DNA from: Stenotrophomonas_A sp035539015
GTDB taxonomy: Bacteria; Pseudomonadota; Gammaproteobacteria; Xanthomonadales; Xanthomonadaceae
Length of the DNA stretch: 20,302 nucleotides
Direction: 5' to 3'
Assembly: GCA_035539015.1 (NCBI GenBank)
Contig: DATLJF010000036.1
Span: 1-20,302, forward strand
Part shown: in pieces, positions 8,366 through 14,482 of the stretch
Layout of the letters: each line of letters opens with the position of its first letter
How positions within the stretch are numbered: the first letter of the stretch is position 1
The notes under the pieces: model-generated
The model's input: the letters and a program-made list of their open reading frames with translations, nothing else
Told to the model about the DNA's origin: nothing
Databases searched by the model: none
Program-made: the position numbers and the translations under genes

Positions 8366-9328
8366 TCAGCCCAACTTGCCGCGGATCGTCTCGCGCAAGG
8401 CCTGCAGGTCCTTGGCGAACACATCGATGCCGCTGGAGAGCTTTTCGGTGGCCATCGGGTCGGCCGCCAGGTCCTTGGCGAACCGCGCCGCATCGATCAC
8501 CGGGATCTGGGCCCCGTCGGCGGCCACCGGCGAAAGCTTGCGGGGCAGGTCGCCATGGTCGGCATCGAGCTTTTCCAGCAGGTCCGGCGAAATGGTCAGT
8601 CGGTCGCAACCGGCCAGCGCCTCGATCTGCGCAGTCGAGCGGAACGAAGCGCCCATCACCACCGTCTGCGAGCCGCGCTTCTTGAACTCGGTGTAGACCC
8701 CGCGCACGAACACCACGCCCGGATCCTCGTCGATATTGGCCGGCGCCTGGCCATTGGCCACGTACCAGTCGAGGATGCGGCCGACGAACGGCGAGATCAG
8801 GAACACCCCGGCCTCGGCGCAGGCCAGGGCCTGGGTCTGGTTGAATATCAGGGTGAGGTTGCAGTCGATGCCGTCACGCTGCAGCTGGCGCGCAGCTTCC
8901 ACGCCTTCCCAGGTGGCGGCGACCTTGATCAGGATCTTTTCGCGCGGCACGCCGCGATCGGCGTACATCGCGATGAACTTGTGCGCCTTGGCAATGGTGG
9001 CGGCGGTGTCGTGCGCCAGGTCGGCGTCCACTTCGGTGGAAACGCGGCCGGGAACGAGCGCGGCCAGCATCGCGCCAACGCCGACGGTCAGGCGGTCGGC
9101 CACTTCATTGACCACGGTTTCGCCGCCGCCTTGCTCGCGGCCCCAGGCCAGTTCGCGCTCGATCAGCTCGGCGTAGACCGGCAGGTCCAGCGCCTTCTTC
9201 ACCAGGGTTGGATTGGTGGTGCAGTCCACCGGCTTGAGGCGCTTGATCGCGTCGTAGTCGCCGGTATCGGCCACGACGACGGACAGTTCACGGAGCTGGG
9301 CGAGCTTGGAAGGTTGCGAAGTCATCAT
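8366..9328 (-). CDS. tal: Transaldolase
   Basis: The 320-residue enzyme moves a dihydroxyacetone unit from sedoheptulose-7-phosphate to glyceraldehyde-3-phosphate in the non-oxidative pentose phosphate pathway. The Schiff-base lysine is Lys135 in EKILIKVAATWEG. The N-terminal VVADTGDYDAI holds the conserved catalytic Asp, followed by PVDCTTNPTLV, the strand GRVSTEVDADLAHD and the phosphate-binding region NLTLIFNQTQALACAEA with ISPFVGRILDWY. Length and motifs match the TalB type. Two adjacent ATGs (9328 and 9325) precede Thr-Ser-Gln, and the exact one cannot be settled; an AGAGAAC lies upstream. It follows rnk by 50 bases on the same strand and ends at the hairpin facing msrA. Its supply of pentose-pathway flux could support NADPH for peroxide defence, which is inference. 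Confidence 0.97.
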   Translation of the reverse strand: MMTSQPSKLAQLRELSVVVADTGDYDAIKRLKPVDCTTNPTLVKKALDLPVYAELIERELAWGREQGGGETVVNEVADRLTVGVGAMLAALVPGRVSTEVDADLAHDTAATIAKAHKFIAMYADRGVPREKILIKVAATWEGVEAARQLQRDGIDCNLTLIFNQTQALACAEAGVFLISPFVGRILDWYVANGQAPANIDEDPGVVFVRGVYTEFKKRGSQTVVMGASFRSTAQIEALAGCDRLTISPDLLEKLDADHGDLPRKLSPVAADGAQIPVIDAARFAKDLAADPMATEKLSSGIDVFAKDLQALRETIRGKLG

Positions 9329-9378
9329 CGGTTCTCTGTACGGAAGGAAGCTGCGAGCAGGGCGATACGTTAGCGCGC

Positions 9379-9840
9379 CTAGCGATGGAAGTCGCCGGCG
9401 GCCTCGGGCTGGTAGTGCACGGCGCGCACGCGCAGCCGCAGGGCGCGGCCACCCGGCGCCTGCCAGTCGATCGACTGGCCGACGGCCAGGCCGAGCAGGG
9501 CACTGCCGACCGGCGCCAATACCGACACTCGACCGCGTTCGACATCGGCCTCATGCGGATACACCAGGGTGAGCAAGTGCGGTTCGTCGCGCAGTTCGTC
9601 GATGCAATCCACCCGCGAGTGCAGGGTGACGACGCCGGGCGGAATTTGTTCGGGCGGCAGGACCTGGGCGCGGCCGAGTTCGCCGGACAGCGCGATCGCG
9701 GCAGGAAGCCGGCTCAGCGCGGGGGATTCAAGCAAGGCTTCCAGGCGGGCGAGGTCGCGGCTGGAGACCATAATCGGGGGCGGTATCGGGGCAATGTCGG
9801 GGCTGGAAGGCGGCAGGCCGCTGTGGTGTTCCTGGCTCAT
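9379..9840 (-). CDS. rnk: Nucleoside diphosphate kinase regulator Rnk (GreA/GreB-related)
   Basis: The 153-residue protein matches E. coli Rnk in its C-terminal part: TLVYPHEADVERGRVSVLAP, VGSALLGLAVGQSIDW and YQPEAAGDFHR, preceded by VVTLHSRVD. Rnk has a GreA/GreB-like C-terminal domain and a short N-terminal helix pair. It binds RNA polymerase and influences nucleoside diphosphate kinase levels, and it lacks the long Gre coiled coil with its acidic tip. Here the helical part begins near SSRDLARLEALLESPALSRL and is preceded by a Pro/Ser-rich stretch of about 22 residues. I chose ATG 9840-9838 because AAGGGAA stands seven bases before it; an upstream ATG at 9906 lies beyond a terminator-like hairpin. 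It follows oxyR on the same strand, so this is a candidate for the small gene reported after oxyR in Xanthomonas, an identification I cannot verify. Confidence 0.92.
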   Translation of the reverse strand: MSQEHHSGLPPSSPDIAPIPPPIMVSSRDLARLEALLESPALSRLPAAIALSGELGRAQVLPPEQIPPGVVTLHSRVDCIDELRDEPHLLTLVYPHEADVERGRVSVLAPVGSALLGLAVGQSIDWQAPGGRALRLRVRAVHYQPEAAGDFHR

Positions 9841-9870
9841 GGTGGGTTCCCTTGAAATGAAAAATGACGA

Positions 9871-9892
9871 GGGCGGCTCGCAGGAGCCGCCC
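9871..9892 (-). terminator. Rho-independent terminator-like hairpin after oxyR, inside the rnk leader
   Basis: On the minus strand GGGCGGCTC, a four-base loop CTGC and GAGCCGCCC form a perfect nine-base GC-rich stem, followed within five bases by a T-rich tract (ATTTTTCATTTC). It lies 86 bases after the oxyR stop and 30 bases before the rnk start, ahead of the rnk ribosome-binding site. It could end oxyR transcription, attenuate read-through into rnk, or both. Confidence 0.72.
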
Positions 9893-9977
9893 AGTGCATT
9901 GTCCAAACAATTGCGTGCGGAAGAAAGCCGCCGCGCCCGCGCACTTGGGCAACAGTCAGTTGCGCAAGCGCTGGGGG

Positions 9978-10970
9978 CTATTCACTGTCGGCAGTGGTGG
10001 CCACTGCGTCAGCCACACGGCCGCGCGCGGCGGGTGCGGCCGCGCGGGTGCCGGTCACCGAGCCATCCAGGTGCAACAGGTGCGGCGGCAACTGCTGGAA
10101 CAATTTCGCCAATTGTTCGAGGAAGTCTCCCATCGCCGAACTACGACGCCAGACCATGCCGATGCGTCGGCTCGGCGGCCGCTCGGCCTCGAAGCCGATC
10201 AACTGCACATTCTCCGAGCGCGCCACCGGCGGCTTCACCGCCAGTAACGGCAGCAGGGTCACGCCGACGTTGGCCGCCACCATCTGTCGTAGCGTTTCCA
10301 GGCTGGTGGCCTGGAATTCGGACTTTTCCAGAGCGCCGGCCAGATGGCAGACATCCAGCGCCTGGTCGCGCAGGCAATGGCCATCTTCGAGCAACAGCAG
10401 CCGCAATTCGGACAACTCATCCAGCGTGAGCGAGGTGCGGTGCGCCAACGGATGGTTGCCCGGCACGGCGAGCACGAAGGGTTCCTCGAACAGGAACTCG
10501 GCATGCAGTTGGTCGTCGTGGACCGGCAGCGCCAGCACCGCGGCATCCAGGCGGCCTTCGCGCAGCTGGCGCAGCAACTGGTCGCTCTTCTCTTCGATCA
10601 ACAGCAATTCCAGCTGCGGGAAGCGTTCGCGGATGCGTGGCACCACGTGCGGCAGCAGATAAGGCCCGAGCGTGGGGAATATGCCCAGGCGCACCGTGCC
10701 GGCCTCGGGATCCTGGCTGCGCCGCGCCGCCTCTTTCATCTGCTCGACTTCGGCGACGATGCCGCGGGCGCGGCTGGCGGCCTCGCGACCGGCCGGGGTC
10801 AGCATCACCTTGCGCGGCGCGCGTTCGACCAGCGGCACGCCGAGTTCGTCTTCCAGTTTCTTGATCTGGGTGGACAGCGTCGGCTGGCTGACGAAGCAGG
10901 CGGCCGCGGCGCGGCCGAAATGCTTGTGGTCGGCCAAGGCCACCAGGTACTTGAGATCACGCAGGTTCAT
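9978..10970 (-). CDS. oxyR: Peroxide-sensing LysR-family regulator OxyR
   Basis: The 330-residue regulator has an N-terminal winged helix-turn-helix (MNLRDLKYLVALADHKHFGR then SQPTLSTQIKKLEDELG) and a C-terminal periplasmic-binding-like domain. The redox pair is at exactly the E. coli positions: Cys199 and Cys208 in LLEDGHCLRDQALDVCHL. Peroxide should therefore form the activating disulfide that lets OxyR recruit RNA polymerase. TLGPYLLPHVVP and the SLETLRQMVAANVGVTLLP segment are also typical. I chose ATG 10970-10968 because homology starts there; an upstream in-frame ATG at 11003 adds unconserved residues. The C-terminus extends about 25 residues beyond E. coli OxyR in an Ala/Thr/Arg-rich, probably disordered tail. 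It lies 121 bases after ahpF on the same strand, and an OxyR-like site is found at the head of ahpC. Confidence 0.97.
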   Translation of the reverse strand: MNLRDLKYLVALADHKHFGRAAAACFVSQPTLSTQIKKLEDELGVPLVERAPRKVMLTPAGREAASRARGIVAEVEQMKEAARRSQDPEAGTVRLGIFPTLGPYLLPHVVPRIRERFPQLELLLIEEKSDQLLRQLREGRLDAAVLALPVHDDQLHAEFLFEEPFVLAVPGNHPLAHRTSLTLDELSELRLLLLEDGHCLRDQALDVCHLAGALEKSEFQATSLETLRQMVAANVGVTLLPLLAVKPPVARSENVQLIGFEAERPPSRRIGMVWRRSSAMGDFLEQLAKLFQQLPPHLLHLDGSVTGTRAAAPAARGRVADAVATTADSE

Positions 10971-11015
10971 CTGCAGAGCCTCTGGGCAGGGGGCGCGCCG
11001 CAACGGATGGCGAAC

Positions 11016-11044
11016 GCGCCCGGGAGCAGCTTACGCCCGGGCGC
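11016..11044 (-). terminator. GC-rich hairpin between ahpF and oxyR
   Basis: GCGCCCGGG (11016-11024) and CCCGGGCGC (11036-11044) are perfect nine-base inverted arms with an 11-base loop, 47 bases after the ahpF stop and 45 bases before the oxyR start. No T-run follows on the minus strand, so full intrinsic termination is doubtful. Partial termination, message processing or stability control would each fit a lower oxyR than ahpF expression. Confidence 0.45.
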
Positions 11045-11091
11045 CTCGCAGCGACCAGCGACATCCTGCCGCAGCGACAAGGTCAGCGTAC

Positions 11092-12684
11092 TCAGGCCGC
11101 CTCGGCGACCGCGCCACTCGGGCTGGGCGCGCTGCTGCGGATCAGGTGATCGAACGCGCTCAGCGCAGCGGTCGCGCCCTGGCCCATGGCGATGACGATC
11201 TGCTTGTACGGCACGGTGGTCGCATCGCCGGCGGCGAACACGCCCGGCACGTTGGTCTGACCACGGTCGTCGACCAGGATCTCGCCACGTGGCGACAGAT
11301 CCACCACGCCCTTCAGCCATTCGGTGTTGGGCAGCAGGCCGATCTGCACGAAGATGCCTTCGAGCTCGACCCGGTGCGAATCGCCGCCGGCGCGGTCCTT
11401 GTAGACCAGCCCGGTGACGCGGTTGCCATCGCCGAGCACCTCGGTGGTCTGGGCACTGGTGATCACGCGCACATTGCCGAGGCTGCGCAGCTTGCGCTGC
11501 AGGACTTCATCGGCACGCAGCTTGTCGTCGAATTCGATCAAGGTGACGTGGGCGACGATGCCGGCCAGGTCGATGGCCGCTTCCACGCCCGAGTTGCCGC
11601 CGCCGATCACCGCCACGCGCTTGCCCTTGAACAACGGGCCATCGCAGTGCGGGCAATACGCCACGCCCTTGTTGCGGTAATCGTTCTCGCCGGGGACGTT
11701 CATCTGCCGCCAGCGTGCACCGGTGGAAAGCACGATCGTGCGCGACTTCAATACCGCACCATTGGCCAGTTTGACCTGTACCAAGCCATCGGCGCCGGCC
11801 GGCAGCAGTTGTTCGGCGCGCTGCAGGTTCATCACGTCGACGTCGTAATGACGTACGTGCTGTTCCAGTGCGGCGGCCATCTTCGGGCCTTCGGTTTCCG
11901 GCACCGAGATGAAGTTTTCGATCGCCATCGTGTCCAGAACCTGGCCACCGAAGCGCTCGGCCACCACGCCCGTACGAATGCCCTTGCGGGCGGCGTACAC
12001 CGCCGCCGCGGCGCCCGCGGGGCCGCCGCCGACCACCAGGACGTCGAACGCCGACTTGGCGTTGAGCTTCTCGGCGTCGCGCTGGCCAGCGTTGGTGTCG
12101 AGCTTGGCGACGATCTGCTCCAGCGTCATGCGGCCCTGGTCGAAGACCTGGCCGTTGAGGTAGACGGTCGGCACCGACATGATCTGGCGCGCCTCGACCT
12201 CGTCCTGGAACAGGGCGCCGTCGATGGCCACGTGCTTGATGTTGGGGTTCAGCACCGCCGCCAGGTTCAGCGCCTGGACCACGTCCGGGCAGTTCTGGCA
12301 GGACAGCGAGAAATAGGTCTCGAAGCGGAACTCGCCTTCCAGGTTCTGCACCTGTTCGATCACTTCAGGCGCGGCCTTGGAGGGATGGCCGCCGACCTGC
12401 AGCAGCGCCAGCACCAGCGAGGTGAATTCATGGCCCATGGGCAGGCCGGCGAAGGTGAGCGAAATCTCCTCGCCCGGGCTATTGAGGCTGAAGCTCGGCT
12501 TGCGCGCGTCGGGATCGCGGCGCACTTCCAGGCCAATGACATTGCTCAGCGCCTTGATGTCGTTGAGCAGATCGAGCATTTCCTGCGACTTTTCGCCGTC
12601 ATCGACCTGAGCGGTGATGTGCACCGGACGGGTCAGGCGCTCGAGGTAGGACTTCAGCTGGGTCTGCAGATTCGTGTCCAACAT
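11092..12684 (-). CDS. ahpF: Alkyl hydroperoxide reductase subunit F
   Basis: The 530-residue flavoprotein passes electrons from NADH through FAD and two disulfide centres to AhpC. The N-terminal tandem thioredoxin-fold domain carries Cys129-x-x-Cys132 (SLSCQNCPDVV), at the same numbers as E. coli. A linker leads to the thioredoxin-reductase-like part, with the FAD-binding VLVVGGGPAGAAAAVYAAR near residue 215, the redox pair Cys344-x-x-Cys347 in AYCPHCDGP, the pyridine-nucleotide motif VAVIGGGNSGVEAA near 357, and the terminal FAD segment VPGVFAAGDATTVPYKQI. An Ala/Ser-rich tail of about 12 residues extends past the usual end. The start ATG 12684-12682 has AGGAG nine bases upstream and gives the family N-terminus. 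It follows ahpC after a 194-base spacer filled by palindromes, and precedes oxyR. Confidence 0.98.
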   Translation of the reverse strand: MLDTNLQTQLKSYLERLTRPVHITAQVDDGEKSQEMLDLLNDIKALSNVIGLEVRRDPDARKPSFSLNSPGEEISLTFAGLPMGHEFTSLVLALLQVGGHPSKAAPEVIEQVQNLEGEFRFETYFSLSCQNCPDVVQALNLAAVLNPNIKHVAIDGALFQDEVEARQIMSVPTVYLNGQVFDQGRMTLEQIVAKLDTNAGQRDAEKLNAKSAFDVLVVGGGPAGAAAAVYAARKGIRTGVVAERFGGQVLDTMAIENFISVPETEGPKMAAALEQHVRHYDVDVMNLQRAEQLLPAGADGLVQVKLANGAVLKSRTIVLSTGARWRQMNVPGENDYRNKGVAYCPHCDGPLFKGKRVAVIGGGNSGVEAAIDLAGIVAHVTLIEFDDKLRADEVLQRKLRSLGNVRVITSAQTTEVLGDGNRVTGLVYKDRAGGDSHRVELEGIFVQIGLLPNTEWLKGVVDLSPRGEILVDDRGQTNVPGVFAAGDATTVPYKQIVIAMGQGATAALSAFDHLIRSSAPSPSGAVAEAA

Positions 12685-12752
12685 GGGATCAGGCTCCTGT
12701 AAATCGGCAAAGGGAAGGCAGGGCGTCGATGCCGCAGGGCATACGCCGACGT

Positions 12753-12845
12753 GGGGAGGGGGTGAACCGCAACCGGCGACGTGCCGGCAGGGCGGGAGAG
12801 AGAGCGCCATGCCGGCGCGCACCGGTTCCGGTTCACCTCCTCCCC
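12753..12845. repeat. 93-base palindromic element between ahpC and ahpF
   Basis: Two 24-base inverted arms (12753-12776, starting GGGGAGGGGGTGAACC, and 12822-12845, ending GGTTCACCTCCTCCCC) match at 22 of 24 positions; one of the two differences is a G-T wobble. Inside, TGCCGGCA (12782-12789) faces TGCCGGCG (12810-12817), with GGCG/CGCC adding four more pairs. The whole element can fold into one long interrupted stem. It looks like a dispersed REP-like palindrome or a small non-autonomous element. I see no target-site duplication at its edges. Confidence 0.65.
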
Positions 12846-12862
12846 TGCAAGCAGGGGAGGGG
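12837..12862 (-). terminator. Hairpin downstream of ahpC
   Basis: CTCCTCCCCTGC (12837-12848) and GCAGGGGAGGGG (12851-12862) are complementary along 12 bases with one G-T wobble; the tip closes as a four-base CAAG/CTTG loop. It begins 16 bases after the ahpC stop and overlaps one arm of the 93-base palindrome. It lacks a T-run, so it may act as partial terminator, 3'-end stabiliser or both, which would explain more ahpC than ahpF product. Confidence 0.6.
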
Positions 12863-12878
12863 TGCGTTGCTGCGGGTC

Positions 12879-13442
12879 TTAGATCTTGCCGACCAGGTCC
12901 AGCGACGGAGCCAGGGTCTTCTCGCCTTCCTTCCACTTGGCCGGGCAGACCTCGCCCGGATGCGCGGCGACGTACAGCGCTGCCTTGACCTTGCGCAGCA
13001 GTTCCTTGGCGTCGCGGCCGATGCCCTCGGCAGTGATTTCCACGGCCTGGATCACGCCGGCCGGGTCAATGATGAAGGTGCCGCGATCGGCCAGGCCGAC
13101 GCCCGGGCGCATCACTTCGAAGTTGTTGGTGATGGTGCCGGTCGGATCGCCGATCATGGCGTACTTGATCTTGCCGATCGCCGGGGAGGTGTCGTGCCAG
13201 GCCTTGTGGGAGAAGTGGGTGTCGGTGGAAACGGAGTAGATCTCCACACCCAGCTGCTGGAATTCGGCGTAGTTGTCAGCCAGGTCTTCCAGCTCGGTCG
13301 GGCAGACGAAGGTGAAGTCGGCCGGGTAGAAGACCACCACGGACCACTTGCCCTTCAGGTTGGCATCGGAGACTTCGACGAACTCGCCATTCTGGTAGGC
13401 GGTGGCCTTGAACGGCTTGATTTCGGTGTTGATGACGGACAT
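12879..13442 (-). CDS. ahpC: Alkyl hydroperoxide reductase subunit C (2-Cys peroxiredoxin)
   Basis: The 187-residue protein has exactly the length of E. coli AhpC. It reduces hydrogen peroxide, organic hydroperoxides and peroxynitrite in the cytoplasm and is recycled by AhpF. The peroxidatic cysteine is Cys47 in FYPADFTFVCPTELEDLAD and the resolving cysteine is Cys166 in HPGEVCPAKWKEG. GDPTGTITNNFEVMRP contains the GG(L/V/I)G-like region segment, and the C-terminal helix with its conserved bend is present. The start ATG 13442-13440 has AGAGGAAG about seven bases upstream and gives MSVINTEIKPF, the family start. It is the first gene of the peroxide block, with its own promoter and OxyR-like operator upstream and a hairpin 16 bases after the stop. 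Confidence 0.98.
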   Translation of the reverse strand: MSVINTEIKPFKATAYQNGEFVEVSDANLKGKWSVVVFYPADFTFVCPTELEDLADNYAEFQQLGVEIYSVSTDTHFSHKAWHDTSPAIGKIKYAMIGDPTGTITNNFEVMRPGVGLADRGTFIIDPAGVIQAVEITAEGIGRDAKELLRKVKAALYVAAHPGEVCPAKWKEGEKTLAPSLDLVGKI

Positions 13443-13489
13443 TGAACTTCCTCTAATTGCCAAGGGGCGGGGAGAGTGGAACAGCGCTA

Positions 13490-13518
13490 ATTCTAGGGAT
13501 GATCGATAGATCGCTCAA
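13490..13518 (-). promoter_or_regulatory. ahpC promoter (-35/-10)
   Basis: On the minus strand TTGAGC (13518-13513) and TAGAAT (13495-13490) are separated by exactly 17 bases. They match the sigma-70 consensus at four and five of six positions. Transcription would start near 13483 and give a leader of about 40 bases with the ahpC ribosome-binding site. The adjoining OxyR-like site makes this the likely induced promoter. Confidence 0.7.
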
Positions 13519-13555
13519 ATCGATTAATGAGATTAGATAGATAGCCTATGCCTAT
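13519..13555 (-). promoter_or_regulatory. Candidate OxyR operator upstream of ahpC
   Basis: ATAGCCTATGCCTAT (13541-13555, extended to GATAG-N7-CTATC at 13540-13556) has a perfect outer dyad. A second, weaker 15-base unit lies at 13519-13533, exactly 22 bases away, the tandem spacing of OxyR tetramer sites. Against ATAG-nTnnnAn-CTAT the two units match at eight and six of ten positions. The site ends immediately before the -35, the position expected for activation of RNA polymerase by OxyR. Confidence 0.6.
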
Positions 13556-13642
13556 CGCAGCCAGTCAATCGAGTGAAACCACACGAACACCGCTATGCCC
13601 TGAAGGGATAATGGCGATCCTGCATTTCCCAAGAGTGACCGG

Positions 13643-14470
13643 ATGTCGCATTCGCCCCAGGAGCTGCTGCGCCAGGCCATAGCCCGGATCGATCGCGCCG
13701 ATGCCGAGCCCCTGCTGCTGCACGCGCTGGGCCGGGACCGGGCGTGGCTGTTCGCGCACGCGCGCGACCCGGTGGGCGACGAGGCGGCGGCGGCATTCGC
13801 AGACCTGGTTGAGCGGCGTGCCGGCGGCGAGCCGGTGGCCTACCTGACCGGCCGCCGGGGTTTCTGGACCCTCGACCTGGCCGTGTCTCCCGCCACCTTG
13901 ATCCCCCGGCCGGAGACCGAGCGGTTGGTGGAGCTGGCCCTGGAGCGGCTCGACGCAACACCCGGGCGCCGGCTGGCCGATCTGGGGACCGGGAGTGGCG
14001 CAATCGCCCTGGCCCTCGCCAGCGAACGGCCGCAAGCACGGGTGGTCGCCACCGATGCCAGCGCCGCGGCCCTGGCGGTGGCCCGGGCCAATGCCGCCGC
14101 CCATGGGCTGTCGAATGTCGATTTCCGCCAGGGCGCCTGGTGGTCGCCCCTGCAAGGCGAACGCTTCGATCTTGTCGCCAGCAACCCGCCTTATATAGCC
14201 GCCGCCGACCCCCACCTGGGCCAGGGCGACCTGCGCTTCGAGCCTGCCAGTGCCTTGGCCGCCGGCACCGATGGGCTCGAGGACATCCGCCAGATCGTCG
14301 ACGGTGCGCCCGCGCACCTGCTTCCGGGCGGCTGGCTGCTGCTCGAGCATGGCTGGGACCAAGGCGAGGCGGTGTCCGAGCTGCTGCGTGCGCGTGGCAT
14401 GGGCAAGGTGGCGACGTGGCAGGATCTGGAAGGCCGCGATCGCGTCAGTGGCGGGTGCTGGACCAGTTGA
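13643..14470 (+). CDS. prmC: Peptide chain release factor N5-glutamine methyltransferase
   Basis: The 275-residue SAM-dependent enzyme methylates the glutamine of the GGQ motif in release factors RF1 and RF2, which is needed for efficient translation termination. The N-terminal helical domain ends in GGEPVAYLTGRRGFW, the typical substrate-recognition segment, followed by LIPRPETERLVELAL. The SAM loop LADLGTGSGAIALALA lies near residue 111, and the catalytic NPPY is at 181-184 (LVASNPPYIAA) with the usual following region LRFEPASALAAGTDGLEDI. Many relatives sit next to prfA, but here the neighbours are ahpC (divergent, 200 bases away) and a dioxygenase (convergent, 12 bases between stops). An AGAG before the ATG is a weak ribosome-binding site. 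A GATAAT at 13607-13612 is a possible -10 with no good -35. Confidence 0.96.
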   Translation: MSHSPQELLRQAIARIDRADAEPLLLHALGRDRAWLFAHARDPVGDEAAAAFADLVERRAGGEPVAYLTGRRGFWTLDLAVSPATLIPRPETERLVELALERLDATPGRRLADLGTGSGAIALALASERPQARVVATDASAAALAVARANAAAHGLSNVDFRQGAWWSPLQGERFDLVASNPPYIAAADPHLGQGDLRFEPASALAAGTDGLEDIRQIVDGAPAHLLPGGWLLLEHGWDQGEAVSELLRARGMGKVATWQDLEGRDRVSGGCWTS

Positions 14471-14482
14471 GGACGTCGCGGC

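Noticed and set aside
9841..9906. Upstream ATG of rnk at 9906
   Set aside because: It would translate through the terminator-like hairpin and add residues not found in Rnk; ATG 9840 has a good ribosome-binding site.
10672..12702. A plus-strand open frame of about 670 codons opposite ahpF and oxyR
   Set aside because: It mirrors the codon pattern of ahpF in another frame, has no recognisable domain, and would destroy a clear ahpF-oxyR arrangement.
13565..14362. Minus-strand frame opposite prmC
   Set aside because: prmC has the NPPY and SAM motifs in frame; the opposite frame is a shadow.
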